Assembly: GCA_002238555.1 (NCBI GenBank)
Contig: MPMO01000032.1
Span: forward strand, 1-51,602
DNA length: 51,602 nt
Direction: 5' to 3'
Source: Caldilineaceae bacterium bin34
GTDB taxonomy: Bacteria; Chloroflexota; Anaerolineae; Caldilineales; Caldilineaceae
The position numbers and the translations under genes are program-made. The notes under the pieces are model-generated. The model was not told where the DNA came from. It saw nothing but the letters and a program-made list of their open reading frames with translations, and did no database searches. Positions 1 to 8,299 of the stretch are shown one piece after another. Numbering within the stretch: position 1 is the first letter of the stretch; each line of letters opens with the position of its first letter.

Positions 1-1125
1 GGCCCAGAGGGCCAGGGTCATGTGCCGGTACCAGCCGGTGGCGCTGCGCACCTCGTACTCGTCCAGGCCCACCTCCTGCTTGGCGGCCTTGAAGTCGCTC
101 TCGATGCACCAGCGGGTGCCGGCCACCCGCACCACGGTCTCCAGCTCCGTGTCGCGGGGGGCATACACCCGGTAGGCGGTCCAGTCGTCCGGGTCCTTGC
201 AGGAACGCCGAAACAGCAGCGAGCGCACCCGCGGCGCGGGCGGGTCTTCCTCCCCCACGACCTCCCTGCGGACCCACTGCCACTCGTACCAGCGCTCCCC
301 CTTGCTGCCGGGTCCCGCACTGCGGCGCTGCCAATCGGCCTCCGCCAGGGTCGCATGGATCGCCGACACCGCCGGCTGTTGCCAGCCCCACCAGACCTTC
401 TCGTTGCTGGCCACCGCCAGCACGTAGGCCTGCTGCCGCTCCTCCAGGGCCTGCCGCAGGTTGGCCGAGTGGCCGTAGACGCTGTCGCCCGTGACCCAGG
501 CCAGGGGCAGGCCGGCGTCCAGGGCCCGCTCCAGCATCTGCCGGGCCAGTTCCGGCTTGGTGGCCAGGGGCGTGTCGGGCGCCAGCCCCACCGCCTGCAG
601 CCGCGCCGGGTCGGTGGTCCAGGCCTTGGGCAGGTACAGGGCCCGGTCCACCAGCACCGTCCCCCGCGCCCCGGCGTAGGTCAGGTAGACCCCCACCTGG
701 CAGTTCTCGATGCGCCCCGCCGTCCCGCTGTACTGCCGCGCCACCCCGGCCGAGTGCGTGCCCTTCTTCAGGAACCCGGTCTCGTCGATGATGCCCACCC
801 CGCCCGGGTCCGCCAGGTGGTCCACGACATAGGCCTGCAGGGCGTCCCGGCCCGCGTCCGGCGACCAGGCCGCGCGGCCCAGCAGGTGCTGGAAGCCATA
901 GGGGTTGGCCTCGCCCTGCACCTCGGCCAGCTGCCAGCTGTTCTTGCGCGGCGCCGTGCTCATCAGGCCCTTGATGTAGGCCACGGCCCGGCGGTGCGTG
1001 CGGCGGAACCGAAAGACCGCCCGCAGGCGTTCCGCCACCTCCGCCAGGTGCTCGGGCCAGGTCGCCAGCGCCGCGGGCGCCAGGGGTTCCGGCGGGGGCG
1101 GCGGTGCGGACACGGACACGGACAT
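1..1125 (-). CDS. IS701-type DDE transposase, C-terminus cut by window edge
   Basis: The minus-strand frame is open from an ATG at 1125 to base 1, giving 375 residues with no stop, so the C-terminus lies outside the window. It carries a DDE layout typical of IS701-like transposases: an IIDETGFLKKGTHSAGV motif (first Asp near residue 112), VTGDSVYG (second Asp near 214) and WCIESDFKAAKQEVGLDEYE (Glu near 342). The N-terminus is Pro/Ala-rich, then helical. The upstream terminal sequence ends about 65 bp away at a YTAR-type tetranucleotide (CTAA, 1191-1194), which fits the 4-bp target duplication known for IS701. The element interrupts a restriction-modification gene whose remainder follows directly. 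The catalytic residues visible here are present; completeness of the C-terminus cannot be judged. Confidence 0.9.
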   Translation of the reverse strand, partial: MSVSVSAPPPPPEPLAPAALATWPEHLAEVAERLRAVFRFRRTHRRAVAYIKGLMSTAPRKNSWQLAEVQGEANPYGFQHLLGRAAWSPDAGRDALQAYVVDHLADPGGVGIIDETGFLKKGTHSAGVARQYSGTAGRIENCQVGVYLTYAGARGTVLVDRALYLPKAWTTDPARLQAVGLAPDTPLATKPELARQMLERALDAGLPLAWVTGDSVYGHSANLRQALEERQQAYVLAVASNEKVWWGWQQPAVSAIHATLAEADWQRRSAGPGSKGERWYEWQWVRREVVGEEDPPAPRVRSLLFRRSCKDPDDWTAYRVYAPRDTELETVVRVAGTRWCIESDFKAAKQEVGLDEYEVRSATGWYRHMTLALWA

Positions 1126-1171
1126 GGGGACTCCCGGATGACGGCGGCAACAGGCCCCTTAGGTTACCACA

Positions 1172-1194
1172 CTACATTACAACTGTAGTACTAA
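1172..1194. repeat. Terminal end of the IS701-type element
   Basis: This is the outer end of the transposase element. The core TACAACTGTAGTACTAA (1178-1194) contains a small inverted repeat, CTACA/TGTAG-like. The terminal CTAA probably represents the target duplication. Immediately outside it, plus-strand frame 1 opens into the type ISP enzyme remnant. The same 23 bases recur with two mismatches at 51491-51513 in the same orientation. Confidence 0.6.
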
Positions 1195-1650
1195 ATCCGA
1201 CTTTGCGTTTGCCCTGGGTCAGCGAGACAGGCAGGTGTTGGGACAATCGACTACGCAGGGGCGTTTTGGTTTTGGTCAGGTAAAACCCAGCATACAGTCA
1301 CTGCCGGATGGGGGCGTCGCGGGGCGGGCGATGTCGTCATGCCCGGTAAGGGCCGCGCCGTGGAACGCCCCTACACATCGACGGAACGCGCCGCCTTGTC
1401 GGACGCGTTGCCCGTTCTCGGTGAAACCACCTTCGATATCCACCTCAACGGGGAGGCCTTCTGGCGCAACATCCCCGCCGACGTCTGGGACTACCGGCTC
1501 GGCGGCTACCAAGTGCTCAAGAAGTGGCTGTCCTACCGGGAGCAGGCGCTCCTCGGGCGGAATCTTCTACCGGAGGAAGTTCAGTACTTCGCTGACACCG
1601 TACGGCGAATCGGTGCCCTGTTGATGATGCCGCGCTCTGGTTCACGTTAG
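1195..1650 (+). pseudogene. C-terminal remnant of type ISP restriction-modification enzyme
   Basis: A plus-strand frame is open from the base after the IS end to a TAG at 1648-1650, with no credible start. The translation contains HTVTAGWG, VVMPGKGR, FWRNIPADVWDYRLGGYQ, VLKKWLSYRE and a closing FADTVRRIGALL. This is the pattern I know from the extreme C-terminus of single-chain type ISP enzymes (the LlaGI/LlaBIII-like helicase-methylase-target-recognition family). The helicase, nuclease and methyltransferase domains are all missing. The first roughly 30 codons after the IS end look less like the family and may contain a frameshift. It is almost certainly a non-functional stub left by insertion of the IS701-type element. 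The family call rests on motif memory, not a search. Confidence 0.7.
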
Positions 1651-1910
1651 AGCGTGTGGCCATTGGCGGCAAACATCACGAATCCAGGTAGCTGGATGTA
1701 GTCTTTTCGCGCCTTGGTGGCACAGCGACGCCCGCGGCGTGCCGGCTGGGATGTCGCAGAGTTGAATGTCCGAATTCTGTTCGTTCAGTCCCAATACGCC
1801 ACATCCCCCCAATCCTGTTTGGTGCCATGGGCTGGCGGTATGACGAGGGCCTTGAAGTTTTGCTATGCTGGCGGCATCAATGCGGACATGGAATCTAAGG
1901 AGCCTAGGTC

Positions 1911-3050
1911 ATGGCAGAGATTCAGGTCCTGCTCGAAGAAGCACTCAAACTGGATGGCAGGGAGGACCAGAGTCCCCCCTTGAAGCACTGGAGTTTGGCC
2001 CCGGCATCCCTCCCAGGGGCGAGCGCGGCAGTCCCCTACCCGGCTCGCGCTTGGCGCACGCGGGCGCGCCTGCAGGTGCTACCGGCATGGCAAGAGCATC
2101 TGCAACGCCTTTCACACCACGATCCCGACTACACCTACGATCCGGGACACGAATACGAACCGGATTGGACCACGGATGCCGACTACAAGCAGGACGGTGT
2201 GCGCCTGTACCAATACAATAGCGAGGGACGCCTCATCATGCCGCACGGCAGTTTCCACAGTCGGTTCATCGACTTGGTTCTGCAAACTCTGTGTTTGGTT
2301 CTGGGACGCCGTGTGTGCCGGGAGCCGGACCTGCACTACCCTGCCTGGGTAAGCGAAGAACTGAAACAGTTCACCGAAAGCGGGGAACCGCGCAAGCTCA
2401 GATCGCCAGACATTGCGGTAATGCCGGAGTCTTGGACTCTTTCCGAAGAGCGGGAACGAACTGTGGAAGAACGCATCATCCGCCTGGACGAGGGAGACCC
2501 AACACCTGAAATGGTGTTGGAAGTGGTGTCTCGCTCAAACGATGTCAAAGACTTCCATGAAAATCTGGACCTGTACATGTGCCTGGGCATCCCTGAATAT
2601 GTCATTGTTGACACGGGAGAGTTCAGCGGCACCTCCAATATGTGGCTGTTCCGCTTGGACGACACGGGGAATTCCTACCACATGGCGGAGAGGGGGGACG
2701 TCATCCCCGCCTGTGACACACGCCTGCGAGTGCTGGACGCTCCGGTGGACGGCAACGTTCCAGTGTTCCAATGCCAGGACGCAAACGGGCAGTGGCGCGA
2801 CTATGAGGGAGACATTGCCCACAAGAAGAGCGTGGACATCCACACGCGCCTGCTCGACATCCACTTCCCGCGCCTGCCGCAGTCGGATCGGGAATTTCTT
2901 GTCGATACCTGGACAAGAGACGGCGTGTCCGACGACATGCTCCAACACATTACTACCGCCGCCGCCGAGCCCAACCGCTGGCGCGAGCTCTTGGGCCTGA
3001 AACCGGATACTGGGGAGACTGGGGACAGTCTGCCACCTGGCGTGTTGTAG
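1911..3050 (+). CDS. Uma2-family (DUF820) putative restriction-like endonuclease
   Basis: This 379-residue protein starts at an ATG preceded by AAGGAG about 13 bases upstream. The middle region has the PD-(D/E)XK-like Uma2 signature: RSPDIAVMP (Asp167), MVLEVVSRSNDVKDF (Glu204, Lys213) and LYMCLGIPEYVIVD. Uma2 proteins are usually about 190 residues. This one has an extra N-terminal region of about 90 residues and a C-terminal extension after residue 240, ending in a region resembling the helical tails seen in long Uma2 paralogs. Cellular function is not established for the family; members are common in multicopy in Cyanobacteria and Chloroflexota. It sits alone between a restriction-modification stub and a broken transposase, so it may be part of a mobile or defence-type neighbourhood. 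Confidence 0.8.
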   Translation: MAEIQVLLEEALKLDGREDQSPPLKHWSLAPASLPGASAAVPYPARAWRTRARLQVLPAWQEHLQRLSHHDPDYTYDPGHEYEPDWTTDADYKQDGVRLYQYNSEGRLIMPHGSFHSRFIDLVLQTLCLVLGRRVCREPDLHYPAWVSEELKQFTESGEPRKLRSPDIAVMPESWTLSEERERTVEERIIRLDEGDPTPEMVLEVVSRSNDVKDFHENLDLYMCLGIPEYVIVDTGEFSGTSNMWLFRLDDTGNSYHMAERGDVIPACDTRLRVLDAPVDGNVPVFQCQDANGQWRDYEGDIAHKKSVDIHTRLLDIHFPRLPQSDREFLVDTWTRDGVSDDMLQHITTAAAEPNRWRELLGLKPDTGETGDSLPPGVL

Positions 3051-3109
3051 CTAGGGTGGGGCGGTACAGTGTCCCGGCCCTTGGGGGAAACCAAGGCCGT
3101 ACCCCGCCC

Positions 3110-3582
3110 TATAGGTCTCGTCCACTTCGACCGGCCCTACGACGGGCCAGTCGGGCATGTCGTCGTCCGCCTGCGGCATCCAGGCCTCGCGGATGCTGTG
3201 CAGCATGAACTTGGCGGTGGTCTGTGTGACCTCCAGGTCCCGGCGCAGCTTCATGCTGGAGAACGACTTCAGACTGGTCAGGCAGAGATGGATGGCGATG
3301 GCCCACTTGCGCAGCGGAATTTTGGAGCTCGTGAGCCAAGTGCCGGTCTTGATGCTGAAGTAGCTCCGGCAATCGGAGCACCGGTAGGGCATGGTTCCGT
3401 GGCTGGCCTCGCCTACACCGACACCACGGCGGAAACGCCGCCGACCTTTCGGGGAGGCAACCACCACTTGGGAGCGAATTGCTGGCCTCCGTGGACATCG
3501 CCTTCCAACAGGTCAACGTGTGGATGGCATCGTCCAATTTGGTCGGCTCCGGTACATGGCACACGTCCAAAAACCGGAGCAA
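3110..3582 (-). pseudogene. Degenerate IS1595-type (ISXO2-like) transposase
   Basis: The minus strand shows the N-terminal half of an IS1595-type transposase in two frames. One frame from about 3582 reads VPEPTKLDDAIHTLTCWK. After a frame change comes MPYRCSDCRSYFSIKTGTWL, with the zinc-ribbon CxxC, then KIPLRKWAIAIHLCLTSLK, SSMKLRRDLEVTQTTAKFML and VGPVEVDETY, the first catalytic Asp region. The first zinc-ribbon CxxC appears decayed. Homology stops just after VDETY, so the remaining DDE catalytic half is missing. Intact family members are about 300 residues. The frameshift, eroded zinc knuckle and truncation make this a dead relic. No terminal repeats could be assigned with confidence. Confidence 0.8.
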
Positions 3583-3963
3583 CCCTCATCCTGCCGGTCT
3601 CCGGCAGACCTCAGCCGTTGCTGGCCTGGACAACGGAGCCACACCGCGGTCACCCCACGGACGGGGACCGGGCTTCAGCGGCGGCCGTTTCCAACTACCG
3701 GCCAAGCTGCCCTGCCTGCACTCCGCTTCCACTGCCACCGGCTTGCACGTTGGCAAGGGCTGCTGCCGATTTTGGCAGAGCGCATATGGAAGCCAAAGAC
3801 CCTATTCGTGTGTATTATGGATACCCTATTCGGGTGTCCGCCAGCCGAACCCTGGCCGCTCGGACATCCCGTCGGACCCCCTCGGTGGCGCGCACGGGCG
3901 GCCAAGACCATGGGTTGCAGTACCGACGACGATTGTTCCCTCCATCCCCTGCAGGATTCGCAC
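3583..3963. other. Intergenic region with short direct repeats upstream of the aldolase
   Basis: No convincing gene is visible in this 381-bp stretch. Near the middle are two direct repeats, ACCCTATTCGTGTGT (3799-3813) and ACCCTATTCGGGTGT (3823-3837), 24 bases apart. They differ at one position and lie about 130-165 bp upstream of the aldolase start. The spacing of just over two helical turns is compatible with tandem operator sites, but no clear promoter hexamers were recognised beside them. Confidence 0.4.
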
Positions 3964-4755
3964 ATGACCACCGGGATTCTCCCAGCCAACCAGATCCTTG
4001 AACGCCTGAAGTCGGGCGGCACCGCCGTCGGCACCATGGTCGGCACGTTCGCCCAGTCCTCGATGCCGGTGCTGCTGGCCAACGCGGGGTTCGATTTTTT
4101 CCTGCTCGACAACGAACACGGCATGTTCGACTACGAGACGATGGAGACCCTGTGCCGGGTGGCTGTCAGCCACGGGATAACCCCCATCGTGCGTCCGGCC
4201 GACCACACCTACACCTGGACCGCCAAAGTGCTGGATACCGGTGCCCAGGGCCTGTTGATGCCCAGGGTCTACACCGTTGAACAGGTGCGCTCCATCATCA
4301 GCATGGCGAAGTATCCGCCGGCGGGCATCCGGGGGAGCGCCCTGAGCCGCGCCTATGTCGGCTACAAGAATGCCAACGCCATGGAGGTGATGGCGGAAGC
4401 CAACGAACAGAGCATGCTCTGCATCCAGATCGAAACGAAGGAAAGCTACGCCGTCCGGGACGAAATCGCGGCGCTGCCGGAAGTGGACTGCCTGTTCGTG
4501 GGCCCCAACGACTTCTCGATCTCCCTGGGGCACCCGGGCAACATGGACCACCCGGACGTCAGTTCCGCCATCGAGAACGTCCTGGACACCTGCCGCCGGT
4601 TCAACAAGGTGGCCGGCATCCAGATGAACACCCCCGAATCGGCCTGCCGCTGGGCGCGCGCCGGCTTCACCATGCTGAGCGCCGGCTCCGACATCGGCCT
4701 GCTCCAGAACGCCGGACAGGCCTTGACCGGCCAGGTGCGGGACGCCTGGAACTGA
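3964..4755 (+). CDS. HpcH/HpaI-family 2-oxo-3-deoxy acid aldolase
   Basis: This 263-residue protein belongs to the class II HpcH/HpaI aldolase/citrate lyase family, which cleaves 2-oxo-4-hydroxy acids to pyruvate or a related oxoacid plus an aldehyde, using a divalent metal. The family landmarks are [12 protein letters not shown] (catalytic His), [10 protein letters not shown], the metal-binding Glu in QIETKESY and the Asp in [13 protein letters not shown]. The length is normal for the family. I chose the ATG at 3964 because the homology starts there with [16 protein letters not shown]; upstream coding in the same frame is unrelated, and the ribosome site is weak (GCAGGA). Substrate cannot be read from sequence. 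A sugar-acid aldolase, such as for 2-keto-3-deoxy-glucarate or a related acid, would suit the KDG-kinase-like gene at 39160-40119. It is convergent with ilvD. Confidence 0.85.
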   Translation: MTTGILPANQILERLKSGGTAVGTMVGTFAQSSMPVLLANAGFDFFLLDNEHGMFDYETMETLCRVAVSHGITPIVRPADHTYTWTAKVLDTGAQGLLMPRVYTVEQVRSIISMAKYPPAGIRGSALSRAYVGYKNANAMEVMAEANEQSMLCIQIETKESYAVRDEIAALPEVDCLFVGPNDFSISLGHPGNMDHPDVSSAIENVLDTCRRFNKVAGIQMNTPESACRWARAGFTMLSAGSDIGLLQNAGQALTGQVRDAWN

Positions 4756-4785
4756 CCCGCACCTGCGGCCCACAGGCACCCCGGG

Positions 4786-6544
4786 TCAGGCGTCGGTGAC
4801 GCAGCCCTCGGAAGCGGTGGACACCGTCTTCATGTATTTGTAGAGCACACCGCTGGTGTAGTTCGGCTCGGGGCGCCTCCATGCGGCCCGGCGCCGGGCC
4901 AGTTCCTCCTCGTCGACCTGGAGGTCCAACCGGTTGTTGACTGCGTCGATCGAGATCGTCTCGCCGTCGCGCACGAAGGCCAGGCCCCCGCCCAGGGCGG
5001 CCTCCGGGGTGATGTGGCCCACCACAAACCCGTGCGTGCCGCCCGAGAACCGTCCGTCGGTGATCAGGGCCACCTTGTCGCCCAGGCCGACACCCATGAT
5101 CGCGGCCGTGATCGACAGCATTTCCCGCATGCCGGGACCGCCCTGCGGACCTTCGTAGCGGATGACCACCACCTCGCCGGCCCGGACCTTGCCTCCCCCA
5201 ATCCCGGCCAGGCACGCCTCCCCCGCCGCCCCGGCCCTCCCCTCCCCCAACCCCGGCCAGGCCCGCCTCCTGGGAGTCGTAAACGCGGGCCGGCCCGCTG
5301 AAAGCCATCCCCTCCTTGCCGGTGACCTTGGCTACGGCGCCTTCGGACGCAAGGTTGCCGTACAGGATTTGAAGGTGACCACTCGGGCTGATGGGGGCGT
5401 CGGGCAGGCTGACGATGGTTTGGCCTTCGGCCAGGGCCTCCGCCTGCTCCACGTTTTCGCCCAACGTGCGGCCGGTCACGGTCATGCAGTTGCCGTCCAG
5501 CATGCCCTCCGCCAGCAGCATCTTCTGCACCGCGGGCACCCCGCCCACGTCGTTCAAATCCTCCATGACGTACTGCCCGCTGGGTTTCAGGTCCGCCAGC
5601 AGGGGGGTGCGATCCGAAACGGCCTGGAAGTCGTCGATGGTCAGTGCGACCTCGGCGGCCCGCGCCATGGCAATCAGATGCAGGACCGCATTGGTGGACC
5701 CACCCAGCGCCACCACCACCGTGATGGCGTTCTCGAAGGCTGCCCTGGTCATGATGTCGCGCGGCTTCAGATCCTCTTCCAGCAGGTTCCGGATCGCCGC
5801 ACCGACCCGTCCGGTCTCGGCCTGCTTCTCCTCGTGCGTGGCCGGCCAGGATGAACTGCCGGGCAGCGTCATGCCAAGGGATTCAATCGCGGATGCCATG
5901 GTGTTGGCCGTGTACATGCCGCCGCAGGCACCTTCGCCGGGACAGGCATGGCGCAGGACATCGCGCAATTCCTCTTCGGTAATGTCGTCCGCGAGCCATT
6001 GGCCGTAGGCTTCGAAGGCCGAGACGATGTCCAGCTTGCGCCCGTTCAGCAACCCCGGTTGGATCGTGCCTCCGTAGACCATCAGGCCGGGACGGTTGAT
6101 GCGTGCCATCGCCATCAGGCAGCCGGGCATGTTCTTGTCGCAGCCCGGAATGGTGATGTTGGCGTCGTAGTACTGCGCCCGCATCACGGCCTCGATGGAG
6201 TCGGCAATGATGTCGCGTGAGATCAGCGAGCACTTCATGCCCTCCGTACCCATGGAGATGCCGTCGCTGACACCAATCGTGTGGAAGACCAGACCGACCA
6301 AGCCGGCCTCGTTCACGCTTTTGCGGATGCGGCCGGCCAGGGCGTTGAGGTGCATGTTGCACGGGTTGCCGTCCCAGCCGAGGCTGGTGATGCCCACCTG
6401 GGCCTTGTCCATATCCGCGTCGGTCAGGCCGGCACCGTACAGCATGGCCTGCGAGCCGACCTGCGAGCGAACCTGGGTCAGCTGGCGACTGAAGCGGTTG
6501 AGGCCCGCCTTGGCTACGGTCCCGTTGGATGTGCTTTGACTCAT
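4786..6544 (-). pseudogene. ilvD: Dihydroxy-acid dehydratase, frameshifted by an internal duplication
   Basis: Dihydroxy-acid dehydratase makes the 2-oxo acid precursors of valine, leucine and isoleucine. The frame from ATG 6544 carries the three iron-sulfur cysteine motifs ([29 protein letters not shown]) and runs to ARVYDSQEA. The reading then shifts; the C-terminal part in another frame has [17 protein letters not shown], the catalytic-Ser motif [10 protein letters not shown] and a stop at 4786-4788. The shift falls exactly in a 49-bp imperfect duplication at 5192-5270. Removing 49 bases restores YDSQEA joined to [17 protein letters not shown] and an uninterrupted protein of 569 residues, normal for the family. 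All other residues look functional, so inactivation is recent or the insertion is an assembly or strain variant. It is the last gene of the BCAA block, 77 bp after cimA. Confidence 0.9.
5192..5270. repeat. 49-bp-period imperfect tandem duplication inside ilvD
   Basis: Two copies of a 30-bp C-rich segment begin at 5192 and 5241. Both contain CCTCCCCCAA followed by CCCGGCCAGGC, and they differ at two positions. They are separated by 19 extra GC-only bases (5222-5240). The offset of 49 is one more than a multiple of three and explains the ilvD frameshift. The poly-C/G character makes slippage, or an assembly error, plausible. Confidence 0.85.
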
Positions 6545-6621
6545 GAAATGCCTCCGCAAGGTAATGTGTTCGTCCGCATGCCCGCCGGGCCCGACAGGTT
6601 GCAGCCAACGGGATGCCGGAA

Positions 6622-8229
6622 CTACGTCCGGTCCCTGTTGCTCAACAGGAAATACTCCAGGGAATCGGTCAGTGCCGTCCAACTGGCTTCCATGATGTTG
6701 GGGCTGGCCCCCACCGTATTCCAGATGCGGTCGCCGTCGGTGCTGGCAATCAGCACCCTGGTGGTGGCCGCCGTGGCCGAGTGGCTGTCCAAAATCCGCA
6801 CCTTGTAGTCCAGGAGGCTGACCCGTTCCAGTTCCGGATAGAACTTCAGCAGGGCCTTGCGCAACGCGACGTCCATGGCGTTGACCGGCCCGTTGCCCTC
6901 GCCGGCCTCGTGGAACTCCTGTCCGGCAATCCGCAACTTGACCATGGCCTCGGCCAGGATGCCGCGGCCCTGCCGGTTTTCGACGATGGTCATGAAGTCG
7001 ACCAGCTCGAACGGCGCCGCGTAGCCGTCCATCTCCCGCCGCAGCATCAGTTCGACGCTGGCTTCGGCCGCCTCGAAGGCAAACCCCAGATTCTCCAGTT
7101 CCTTGATCCGCCCCAGCACCGCTCGTTCCTCGGTCCGGCCCAGGCTGTCCAGTCCGAACTGGCGGCGCTTGACGGCAATGTTGTCCTTGCCGGACAGCTC
7201 GCTGATGAGGACCCGCGTGCTGTTGCCGACCACCTCCGGGTCCACATGCTGGTAGGAGTCGACCGTCTTGACCACCGCATTGACGTGGGTGCCCCCCTTG
7301 TGGGCAAAGGCACTGCTGCCCACATAGGGCTGATGGGGAACCGGGCTCATGTTGGCCAGCTCCGACACCACATGGCTGGTCTCCGAGAGCCGGGCCAAGT
7401 TCTCGGGTTCGAGCACGGCCAAACCCATCTTCAACTGCAGGTTGGCCAGGATGCTGATCAGGTTGGCATTCCCGCAACGTTCGCCGTAGCCGTTGACGGT
7501 TCCCTGGACGTGCATGGCCCCGGCCCGCACGGCCTCCAGCGTGTTGGCCACGCCGCAACCGCTGTCGTCGTGGGCGTGAATGCCCAGGATGAAGGGATCG
7601 CCGGCACCGGGCTTGCCCACCGTGAAACCGGCCGGGAATCCAAAATGACTGCGAACGTGCGCGACGGCTTCCGCGACTTCCCAGGGCATGCGTCCCCCGT
7701 TGGTATCGCACAGCACCAGCGTACGGCTGCCGTTGTCCAACGCCTCGGCCAGGGTCGCCAAGGCGTATTCGGGATCGTCCGCATACCCGTCGAAGAAGTG
7801 CTCCGCATCGTAGATCACTTCCCGGCCACTCTCCACCAGCCAGCCGACCGTCTCCCCGATCATGCGGAGGTTTTCCTCCATGTCGGTGCGCAGCACCTCG
7901 TGCACCTGAAAGGCCGACGACTTGCCGAACAGGGTGACGATCGGGGTGTGGGCATCCACCAGCATCCGCACCTGGGGATCCTCGTCGGGAGCCATGTTCT
8001 TGCGGCGCGTCGATCCGAAGGCGGCCACCTGCGCACGGGTCAGTGACAACTCGTCCTTGGCCCGGCCGAAGAAGGCCATATCCTTGGGATTGGAGCCGGG
8101 CCAGCCGCCCTCAATGAAATGGATGCCGATGGAATCGAAGTGCCGCGCCAGGCGCAGCTTGTCTTCCGCACTCAGGGACACGCCCTCGCCCTGGGTTCCA
8201 TCTCGCAGCGTCGTGTCGTAAATCTGCAT
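6622..8229 (-). CDS. cimA: (R)-citramalate synthase
   Basis: This 535-residue protein of the isopropylmalate/homocitrate/citramalate synthase superfamily condenses pyruvate and acetyl-CoA to citramalate, giving a threonine-independent route to 2-oxobutyrate and isoleucine. The N-terminal TIM barrel starts with the metal-binding motif [18 protein letters not shown] and contains [16 protein letters not shown] and [15 protein letters not shown]. The C-terminal regulatory LeuA-dimer domain (about 390-535) ends in [19 protein letters not shown]. The long form with TQGEG, rather than EQSPG, separates it from LeuA; a bona fide LeuA is present at 24000-25736. The ATG at 8229 is the natural start of the barrel. 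It lies between ppc and ilvD in the same direction. Confidence 0.93.
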   Translation of the reverse strand: MQIYDTTLRDGTQGEGVSLSAEDKLRLARHFDSIGIHFIEGGWPGSNPKDMAFFGRAKDELSLTRAQVAAFGSTRRKNMAPDEDPQVRMLVDAHTPIVTLFGKSSAFQVHEVLRTDMEENLRMIGETVGWLVESGREVIYDAEHFFDGYADDPEYALATLAEALDNGSRTLVLCDTNGGRMPWEVAEAVAHVRSHFGFPAGFTVGKPGAGDPFILGIHAHDDSGCGVANTLEAVRAGAMHVQGTVNGYGERCGNANLISILANLQLKMGLAVLEPENLARLSETSHVVSELANMSPVPHQPYVGSSAFAHKGGTHVNAVVKTVDSYQHVDPEVVGNSTRVLISELSGKDNIAVKRRQFGLDSLGRTEERAVLGRIKELENLGFAFEAAEASVELMLRREMDGYAAPFELVDFMTIVENRQGRGILAEAMVKLRIAGQEFHEAGEGNGPVNAMDVALRKALLKFYPELERVSLLDYKVRILDSHSATAATTRVLIASTDGDRIWNTVGASPNIMEASWTALTDSLEYFLLSNRDRT

Positions 8230-8299
8230 GGGGCATCAAAGGGTTCCGAGGACATCCCCGGTGCAAGTTCAAGCGCCGGCACCGGTCGAACGGCGGCCG

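Noticed and set aside
22..1188. Plus-strand open frame at the left edge
   Set aside because: The minus strand encodes a coherent DDE transposase here; the plus frame is low-complexity and matches no family.
3391..3963. N-terminal extension of the HpcH/HpaI aldolase
   Set aside because: The same frame is open upstream but overlaps the IS1595 relic and lacks family homology; the protein fold starts at 3964.
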